Assembly: GCA_965660635.1 (NCBI GenBank)
Contig: CBFIAS010000033.1
Coordinates: forward strand, 1 to 20,736
Origin: UBA7374 sp965660635
GTDB lineage: Bacteria; Verrucomicrobiota; Verrucomicrobiia; Opitutales; Coraliomargaritaceae
Length of the DNA: 20,736 nt
Direction of reading: 5' to 3'
The notes beneath the pieces are model-generated. The model saw only the letters and a list, made by a program, of their open reading frames with translations. It made no database searches and was not told where the DNA came from. Both the position numbers and the translations under genes were made by a program. This document shows, piece by piece, positions 1 to 6,600 of the stretch (the stretch's first letter is position 1; each line of letters begins with the position of its first letter).

Positions 1-122
1 CCATCCTCCCGATCATAGAGAGTTTGCCCGTCTAATAATTGGAATCAAGGCAAAGCTCTGTCAATCCCATCCTCCCGATCATAGAGAGTTTGCCCGTCTA
101 ATAATTGGAATCAAGGCAAAGC
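1..122. repeat. 56-bp direct repeat, two copies at 66-bp period
   Basis: Bases 1-56 and 67-122 are identical, separated by a 10-base spacer. The window starts exactly at the first copy, so more copies could lie to the left. The 66-base period is a multiple of three. On the plus strand, frame 2 stays open through both copies and runs on to a TGA at 173-175, so the repeat could be a 22-residue in-frame duplication near the end of a gene that begins outside the window. All other frames are closed inside the unit. The sequence does not match the other repeats in the window. Confidence 0.85.
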
Positions 123-126
123 GCGG

Positions 127-408
127 TTGGCATTTCTTGACTCTATTGAGTCGTTTGTTATTAATACAGATGTGATTTTAGTACTGGTTTGCTTTCTTTT
201 GTTCGTGACGGGTATTTTTTATCTGATGCTTGTCAGTGCGGTCTTCTTAGGAGGGCATGCGGTGATGGATGCGATTCGTGAGGATCTTGCAAATGAGCGT
301 GCGGAGCGGGTACGTGAGTGCCGACTGAAGCACCGGATACGCCTGCGGTCGGTGCCGCACCGACCGATGAAGCGTCTGCGTCCTCGGTATCGATCAGAGA
401 CAGGTTGA
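127..408 (+). CDS. Hypothetical small membrane protein
   Basis: I do not recognise this protein. It would be 93 residues from a TTG at 127, with no ATG upstream before the in-frame TAG at 82-84. Residues about 16-43 form one long hydrophobic stretch that could span the membrane. The last 35 residues are strongly basic (many Arg, with Lys and His), so the C-terminus would be expected in the cytoplasm by the positive-inside rule. It begins right after the direct repeat at 1-122 and ends 16 bases before a convergent small gene. No Shine-Dalgarno motif is visible. The start is uncertain, and the frame overlaps a second open frame that runs out of the repeat. It may be a truncated or chance frame, and I see no family. 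Confidence 0.35.
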   Translation: MAFLDSIESFVINTDVILVLVCFLLFVTGIFYLMLVSAVFLGGHAVMDAIREDLANERAERVRECRLKHRIRLRSVPHRPMKRLRPRYRSETG

Positions 409-424
409 TGGGTTCCTCGTCACA

Positions 425-640
425 CTAGAGGAAGTACACGCGAATCCAGCGGCAGACGTTGTAGAGGAACCAGCCGCTGGTTGCAGTGATTGCGGTCCAG
501 GCGTACCACATTGCCAGTCCCTGTCCGGCCAGAATAAGGAAAAATCCGGCGGCGCAGAGCCAGCCAAAGGCATGGCAGCAACCGGCTACGGCTTCGTAGC
601 GAGCGTTAATTTCTTCTTCTGGATACCAGTCGTGTTTCAT
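425..640 (-). CDS. Hypothetical small membrane protein
   Basis: This 71-residue protein is not one I recognise. It has a short acidic N-terminus (KHDWYPEEEIN), then two hydrophobic segments at about 20-48 and 50-65 rich in Trp, Gly and Ala. That pattern suggests a two-helix inner-membrane protein. It starts with ATG at 640 and has no clear ribosome-binding site. It is convergent with the small gene at 127-408. Composition and the membrane pattern favour a real gene over a random frame, but there is no family evidence. Confidence 0.45.
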   Translation of the reverse strand: MKHDWYPEEEINARYEAVAGCCHAFGWLCAAGFFLILAGQGLAMWYAWTAITATSGWFLYNVCRWIRVYFL

Positions 641-960
641 GAGAAATTGTGCATCCGTTCATACCGTTTGGGGGCGTATGGGTCGAGTCCTTTCTCGTGG
701 CTCCGGGGGGCAGTGAGGAGTGAAAAGCCCGGCGGGTGTTTGATTGGTGTATTTCGTGTGGATTCGTGGGCGTTCTTCCATGCGTGCTGCTGGAGTTTGG
801 CAGAAGAATTGTTGGCAGAATAATCCAGAGGGCAGGGGAAGAGGCCGACGGGTGATTGAAAACGGCAAGCGGAACAATTGTAGCCGGGCGGAACAAAAGG
901 CTCTCCGCGTTCTCTGCGCACTCTGTGGTTCTGTTCTTCGGGCAAGCCGGTGCCGGGCGC
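641..960. other. Intergenic region with fragments of dispersed repeats
   Basis: I see no convincing gene here. Two short pieces match repeat modules elsewhere in the window. At 746-772 'ggattcgtgggc' is the reverse complement of the 'gcccacgaatc' module seen near 1545 and 2690. At 901-930 'ctctgcgcactctgtgg' is nearly the reverse complement of 'ccgcagagtgcgcagag' at 14881-14897. Long frames crossing this stretch on both strands look like shadows: they are rich in Arg, Pro and Ser and lack domains. Confidence 0.5.
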
Positions 961-986
961 AAAAAAAGCCCCGCGGGTGCGGGGCT
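961..986 (-). terminator. Intrinsic terminator of rpmB
   Basis: Read on the minus strand, an 8-bp perfect stem (AGCCCCGC / GCGGGGCT, plus-strand arms 967-974 and 979-986) with a 4-base loop is followed directly by a run of T. It begins 29 bases after the rpmB stop codon, as expected for a Rho-independent terminator. The same stem is used by the terminator at 11394-11432. Confidence 0.9.
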
Positions 987-1014
987 GATGGAAAGTGTGG
1001 TAGAGGGTCGGGCC

Positions 1015-1245
1015 TTAGGCTTTGACGATCTTGCCGGCTTTGATGGCCTTGACGGAGACCCACATGCGCTTGACTTCCCCGCTGGGGAGCTTGACGCGGA
1101 CGCGCTGGACGTTGGGGCGGAAGCGGCGCTTGGTGTTCTTGACCAGGCTGGTGCCGATGCCGCCGCTCTTCTTGGTGAGACCTTTACGGATGATGCGTCC
1201 GCCTTTGACGGGGCGCTTGCCGGTGATTGCGCAAATTCGTGCCAT
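1015..1245 (-). CDS. rpmB: 50S ribosomal protein L28
   Basis: L28 is a small basic protein of the large ribosomal subunit. The 76-residue product begins MARICAITGKRP, a variant of the family's opening block, and carries the usual basic core (NTKRRFRPNVQRVRVK, about 37-52) and the family's Val/Lys-rich end (VSVKAIKAGKIVKA). The frame is open for 20 more codons upstream, but I chose the ATG at 1245 because the family starts there. An AAGGA motif lies a few bases before it in TAAAAACAAGGAATTTCCC, one of the few clear Shine-Dalgarno sequences in the window. The gene is monocistronic, with its own candidate promoter upstream and a strong terminator at 961-986. In many bacteria it pairs with rpmG (L33), which is absent here. 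Confidence 0.97.
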   Translation of the reverse strand: MARICAITGKRPVKGGRIIRKGLTKKSGGIGTSLVKNTKRRFRPNVQRVRVKLPSGEVKRMWVSVKAIKAGKIVKA

Positions 1246-1277
1246 GGGAAATTCCTTGTTTTTAGTGAAAGCGGTGG

Positions 1278-1305
1278 AAAGTAGGGTTTGAGGGACGGCG
1301 ATCAA
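1278..1305 (-). promoter_or_regulatory. Candidate promoter for rpmB
   Basis: On the minus strand a TTGATC box (plus-strand 1300-1305) is followed 16 bases later by TACTTT (plus-strand 1278-1283). That is a reasonable sigma-70-type pair 32 bases before the rpmB ATG. It is called by eye and is unconfirmed. Confidence 0.35.
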
Positions 1306-1312
1306 GTCTTTT

Positions 1313-1668
<356 letters not shown>

Positions 1669-1690
1669 TTTGTGTTTTTGTCGGTTCGAG

Positions 1691-1738
1691 TTATGGGATT
1701 GTTACTTCGGTAAATGCACCCTGACTGGCGTTGATGAG
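1691..1738 (-). pseudogene. Relic of the 3' end of the gingipain-like gene (copy X3)
   Basis: Read on the minus strand this encodes LINASQGAFTEVTIP and a TAA. It matches the last 14 residues and stop of the giant gene at 3672-8249, and similarity continues past the stop (CTCGAAC, ACAAAA, CACAAA). The PEP-CTERM gene at 1702-2502 reads through it in a different frame. It is probably what remains after a duplication and deletion. Confidence 0.7.
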
Positions 1739-2502
1739 CGTAAGCGGCGGCGGGCGATGAGGCCGGTCAGGGCAAGCAAGCCGGTGTAGAGAGCGAAGTC
1801 CGCCGGTTCGGGCACGGTTTCGGTGGAAAAACGAATCGCGTCCAGACCAAATCCAGTCCCTCGTAGCATTCCATCTTCATCCAGGGGCGAATTGTCTCCG
1901 ATCTTCAGTTCGACGTTTTGTCCGGCGTAGGCCGAGATGTCGCCGACCCATACATTGGTCTCGGTTTCATACATCCGGATTTCCACGCCGTCGATCCACA
2001 CACCCAAAACGCCCCAGACCTCGGCTTTCATCCGGATGCTTTTAGACCCCGCTTCAATTGTCCCCTCCTGCGAGATCCAGGCGTGTTGCGGAACATCATA
2101 CCCCGGTTCATCCTCATGAGGAGATAAGAAACCACTCGCTAACTCCAAACGAAAATTGCCTTCCCAAAAGCTTTGAGCCCCCGGCGGCAGTTCACCATGC
2201 TCTTCCATATATTCCCTGTCATACGGGGTGTAATTATTCACCAAAGTGAATTGCTGTGTGGTTCCAAAGTGGTTTGAATTAAAGTACACTCCCTGCGTGT
2301 CATTCCCCGGACTATGGCTCCAGCCGGGCGCGGCGTCTTCCCACGCGACGAAATCCTGCCTGTCCGGGTTCTCTGTCCAATCGCTGCTGAATTGACCGCG
2401 AATGCCCTCGAAATCCAGATTGATGAAGGCCTGCAGCCTGCAATTTGTTGCCAGCAGTATAGACGAGACGAGAAGAAGAGAAAAGAGGCGGGAAGGGTTC
2501 AT
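1702..2502 (-). CDS. Secreted PEP-CTERM sorting domain protein (paralogue 1)
   Basis: The 266-residue product starts with a signal peptide (basic MNPSR, then a hydrophobic run to about residue 25). A beta-rich extracellular domain of unknown function follows, opening FINLDFEG and ending in a VWIDGVEIRMYE-type segment. The PEP-CTERM tail begins with VPEP at residue 230 and continues with a hydrophobic helix and an Arg cluster (ARRRLR). Such tails are cut by an exosortase in organisms exporting exopolysaccharide; no exosortase gene is in the window. Compared with the paralogue at 2857-3633, it has lost the native stop. A 6-base deletion and TAA to TCA change add the tail STPVRVHLPK, read out of frame through relic X3. 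No Shine-Dalgarno motif precedes the ATG. The specific function is unknown. Confidence 0.88.
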   Translation of the reverse strand: MNPSRLFSLLLVSSILLATNCRLQAFINLDFEGIRGQFSSDWTENPDRQDFVAWEDAAPGWSHSPGNDTQGVYFNSNHFGTTQQFTLVNNYTPYDREYMEEHGELPPGAQSFWEGNFRLELASGFLSPHEDEPGYDVPQHAWISQEGTIEAGSKSIRMKAEVWGVLGVWIDGVEIRMYETETNVWVGDISAYAGQNVELKIGDNSPLDEDGMLRGTGFGLDAIRFSTETVPEPADFALYTGLLALTGLIARRRLRSSTPVRVHLPK

Positions 2503-2856
2503 TCAGGAGAAAACGTATTTAGGTATTTTTGAGTTCAAATTACAGAGTTGTTACTTTGACGAAGACTCCTTGGCTGGCGTTGATAAAGGAGCCGGTTCTC
2601 ACACGGAGCCACTAGGATGGATAAAGATAGGCCATCCACAGATTCACGAGGATGAGCGCAGATTCATAGAACCTTGGCCCACGAATCAGCACGAATCGGC
2701 ACGAATCATTTTTATAGTGCATCGCTTGGCGTCTTGTAGGTTTCTTCGCGATATTCCATCCGTGTCCATCCGGGTTTATCCGTGGTTAAAAACTTTGTGT
2801 TTTTGTCGGTTCGAGTTATGGGATTGTTACTTCGGTAAATGCACCCTGACTGGCGT
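2503..2856. repeat. Spacer between PEP-CTERM paralogues: relics and repeat modules
   Basis: There is no complete gene here. 2540-2599 is relic X2 and 2816-2856 holds relic X1, both listed separately. Between them lie repeat phrases: 'ccatccacagattcacgagg', three copies of CACGAATC at 2690-2715 ('cacgaatcagcacgaatc', 'ggcacgaatcattttt'), and 'ccatccgtgtccatccgg' with 'gtttatccgtggttaaaaac' from 2756. The segment from 2754 onward repeats 1629 onward at an offset of 1125 bases, which is the downstream edge of the duplicated unit. Confidence 0.75.
2540..2599 (-). pseudogene. Relic of the 3' end of a gingipain-like gene (copy X2)
   Basis: On the minus strand this reads RTGSFINASQGVFVKVTTL and a TAA. 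The intact giant gene ends GSGSFINASQGAFTEVTIP. Relic X2 is the most diverged of the three copies. It lies directly upstream of paralogue 1, in the position that the real gene's end occupies relative to paralogue 2. An in-frame TAG at 2612-2614 closes the frame upstream. Confidence 0.7.
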
Positions 2857-2857
2857 T
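2816..2857 (-). pseudogene. Relic of the 3' end of the gingipain-like gene (copy X1)
   Basis: On the minus strand this encodes NASQGAFTEVTIP followed by TAA. It begins right at the stop codon of the PEP-CTERM gene at 2857-3633 and is almost identical to X3 at 1691-1738, including about 35 bases after the stop. Such a short segment does not encode a product. It marks a recombination or duplication boundary. Confidence 0.7.
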
Positions 2858-3633
2858 TATGGGAGGAAGCGGAAGCGGCGGCGGGCGATGAGGCCGGTCA
2901 GGGCGAGCAAGCCGGCGTAGAGGGCGAAGTCCGCCGGTTCGGGCACGCTTTCGGAGGAAAAACGAATCGCATCCAAGGCCAAATCCCCTCCCAAATAATT
3001 TATATCTCCATCATTAGGCGAATTGTCTCCGATCTTCAGTTCGACGCTTTGCCCGGCGTAGGCCGAGATGTCGCCGACCCATACATTGGTCTCGGTTTCA
3101 TACATCCGGATTTCCACGCCGTCGATCCACACACCCAAAACGCCCCAGACCTCGGCTTTCATCCGGATGCTTTTTGACCCCGCTTCAATTGTCCCCTTCT
3201 GCGAGATCCAGGCGTTTTGTACGACCCCGAAATCCGGATCATTCTCATGAGGAGATAAATGCCCGCTAATCATCAAAAGGCGGAAATTGCCTTCCCAAAA
3301 GCTTTGAGCCCCCGGTGGCAGTTCTCCATGATTTTTCAGATATTCCCTGTCATACGGGGTGTAGTTATCAACTAGGATAAATTGCTGTGTGGTTCCAAAG
3401 TGGTTTGAATTAAAATAAACTCCCTGCGTGTCATTCCCCGGACTATGGCTCCAGCCCGGTGCGGCGTCTTCCCACGCGATCCAGCCCTGCCTGTCCGGGT
3501 TCTCTGTCCAGTCTTCTTTGAACTGTCCGCGAATGCCCTCAAAATCCAGATTGATGAAGGCCTGCAGCCTGCAATTTGTTGCCAGCAGTATAGACGAGAC
3601 GAGAAGAAGAAAAAAGAGGCGGGGATGGTTCAT
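2857..3633 (-). CDS. Secreted PEP-CTERM sorting domain protein (paralogue 2)
   Basis: The 258-residue product is a close tandem paralogue of the one encoded at 1702-2502. It has the same signal peptide region, the same FINLDFEGIRGQF opening of the mature domain and the same VPEP start at residue 230, so the two align without net length change up to the tail. Its tail ends RRRFRFLP with a native stop. Differences cluster at two places, the middle of the domain (LLMISGHLSPHENDPDFG against LELASGFLSPHEDEPGYD) and the segment before the last strand (NDGDINYLGGDLALDA against LDEDGMLRGTGFGLDA). The fold looks like a carbohydrate-binding-type beta sandwich, but that is inference. The gene lies 38 bases downstream of the giant gene's stop and could be co-transcribed with it. 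No Shine-Dalgarno motif is visible. Confidence 0.9.
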   Translation of the reverse strand: MNHPRLFFLLLVSSILLATNCRLQAFINLDFEGIRGQFKEDWTENPDRQGWIAWEDAAPGWSHSPGNDTQGVYFNSNHFGTTQQFILVDNYTPYDREYLKNHGELPPGAQSFWEGNFRLLMISGHLSPHENDPDFGVVQNAWISQKGTIEAGSKSIRMKAEVWGVLGVWIDGVEIRMYETETNVWVGDISAYAGQSVELKIGDNSPNDGDINYLGGDLALDAIRFSSESVPEPADFALYAGLLALTGLIARRRFRFLP

Positions 3634-3671
3634 TCAGGAGAAAACGTATTTTGTGATTTTGTTTGTTCGAG

Positions 3672-6600
3672 TTATGGGATTGTAACTTCGGTAAATGCAC
3701 CCTGACTGGCGTTGATAAAGGAGCCGGAGCCGGTGGTGCGGCGCTCGACGGCGCGGAGCATGTACCGGTGGGCGCCGGGCTCGAGTCCGGCATCGCGGTA
3801 GCTCGTGCCTTCAATCAAATCCTCATTGACCCGCTGGTAGAGGCCATCGACCTGGCGGTAGAGGTGGTAGCCGAGGCGTTGGTCCGCCGGGGAAGCTGTC
3901 CAGGACAGGGTCACCGCATCGTCCTCCACCGCAGCGGTGAGACCGGTTGGCGGGGGGCAGACAAAGACCCGCAGGGTGGGGTCGCCCATCAGGGAGAAGA
4001 CGACATCGCCGGGTTGCTGCTCCCCTAAAGGATATAGCCCCATGGAACGATAGGTCGAGCGGTTGTTCTGGGAGAGAAGGAGGGCATCGCCGAGGGTCTC
4101 GCCGGCGCCGAGCCCATGGAAGAACCAGCCGTCCTGCCCCGATCCGGTGTAGCCCCAGAGGCAGGCCAGGCCGTAGGTCTCGCCCCCCAGCGGGGCGCGG
4201 AGGAGACTGTTCTTCAGTTTCCAGTCGCCGAAGTAGCTGCCGTAGAGCGCGGTGAACAGGATCTGTGGGTCGTGATCAGCAAAATCACAGGTGTAGGCGA
4301 AGGGACTACTTGCTGAGTTGGACCGGCAGCGGGCGGGGGTGGCGGCGGTGCGGCCGTTGAAGAGCTGGTCGGCGCTCTTAGAGCTGCCCGCACCTGCGCC
4401 GTAGCCGAAGAGGTAGGACTGGCCCCCGAGAGCGGCCACGGACGAGCCGAAGAAGTCGGCCCCGTCCTTGTTGCTGGCCTCGACGTTTTCGTGCCCGAAG
4501 AGCGCGGAGAAATTGTTGAAGGCGTTGGCACCCGCATCGCCTTCGAGGAATATTTTCTTTTTAGTTAATCTGTTCTTATATTTAGCGTCGATATCGATCA
4601 GGCCCTTTTCCCGGGCGGTCAGCCGGCTCTGGCGGAAGGCGTGGTTCTTGTCGAGGTAGTTGCGCAGCAGTTCGACCTCGGTTTTTCCCAACTGGCTCAT
4701 TTCCGCCAGGTCGATCCGGCCAACCGCCAGTTCGATCCTAGAGGGGGTCAATTGATTATCGAATTTGCCGTCGCCCGGCAGGTTGCGGTTGTGCGGGTGC
4801 GGGCTGTTATTATTGCTGTTGGGTAGTTTTTTATCGTCCCGGTGGGCTAGATCGACCCACTCGCCGTCCCCTTCGACCTGCACGGCATCGCCGTAATAGA
4901 CATCGGCCGGCCAGGCGCCCCAGTGGGTTCTCAAGTGCATGTCCGCAGCGCCATGTCCGGACAGGGGGATGGGGACGCGGCCGAGGAGGATGACCGCCTG
5001 CAGGCGGCCCCGACGCTGTTCGTAGGCATCCTGGATGATTGACTTGACCGCCTGTACCCGCTCCTTGTAGCGGGGATCGGGGCTGTTGTCGGTGGTCGAT
5101 GTGTAGGCATCGACATGGCGCGGGACGGTGTGCTCGACGACTTCGGCCCAGCCGTCGCCGGTCAGGTCCTGCTTGAAGCGGTCGATCTCGGTGCGGAGGG
5201 CGGGCTCGACGGTCTCGTCAACGAGGAGGAGGACGCTGCCCCGGCTTTCCACCAGCGGGGCCTCAACCGAGGCCCGGACGTAGCCGCTGGCCAGCTTAAC
5301 CATGTGCGGGGCCGGTTGCGTGTCCGCATAGACCCGCTGGACGCGGTAGTCGTAGCGGGTGCCGCTGGCTACGGTGGAATCGGTGTACTCCGTGGGGGTG
5401 CCGGTGAGCATCCCGAGAAACTGCCACTCGGTCTCGTTCGGGTTTTTCCGGGATAGGAAATAGTTGGCGGGATTGTCATTTTCCGGCCAGTGGAGGCGTA
5501 CGGAGGGCGTGTCGCCCGCCGTGGTTTCAGCGGAGAGAAGGAGGCTGATGCCGGGGTAGTCGCTGTCGGAATAGACGACATCCGGCGCGTCGATGACCTC
5601 AAGGGTCACTTCATTGGAGCGGGTGGTGGCCCCGAAATCGTCGGTAAGGACCAGGTCGTAGGTCTTTTCCCCGGTTGTATCGCTCTTCACTGTGACGATC
5701 GGCGATCCATAATGCACCGTTGCGCCGGCGGGTTCGGCACCGTTTTCCTGCAGCTCTACATCGAAGATGTCCCCGTCGTCGCTGAAGCCGCTGAAGTCGA
5801 TCCGCGCTTCGGCTCCTTTCTGTAGCAGCATCCGGTGAAAAGGGACATCGATGCCTTGGAGGTTTAGATGGATGCTGCCGGAGGGCGGGGTATTGTTGGC
5901 CAGGCTGCCGAGTTCGAGGGCGGCTGAGGTGTTGAGGGCCTTGTCGAAGGCGCGGACGGTGTAGTGGTGGTTGCCCGAGACGGTATCGATCAGGCGGGGC
6001 TCTTTGCAGAAATAGGTGGGGCGGTTGTCCCGCTCGACGATGTAGCCGTTGAGTTCCCCGTCGTCCGTCACCGCGGCCCAGTTGGCCCGGGCGCCGGCCG
6101 CGGAGGTTTTCCATTCGCCATTCGAGGGTGCCTCCGGCGCCTCGGTGTCGGTGCGGGCTGCGAAATGTTGCAAACCGTTGCGCAATTGTGCCACCTCAGC
6201 GGAGGACAGCCCGCGCTTGAAGAGGCGGATGTCATCGAGATCCATCCCCTGGTACTCGAAGGAGAGTGTCGCTGCGGTAAAGGGAACGGGGTCGATCGAG
6301 CCTTCCTCGTGGACCAGCTCCCCGTCGATGTACATGGATAGACTGCCTTCATCGGCGTCCGCACCATCCGCAGCGGGACGAAAGGAGAAGGCGTAGTGAT
6401 GCCACTGGCGGTTTCCTTTGAGGGTTTCCACCTTTGCCAATTCCTCGTGCTTAGTCCGGGTCGAGAGATCGCCATCTTCGTGGGTGTATTTCAGGCAAAA
6501 ACAATTGGCTATTTTGTTGTAGAAGAGTTTCCGCTGGAAGAAGCGGGGGGATTCAAAGCCGGGCCAGAGTTCTACCATGCCGAGATCCTGATAAAACTCG

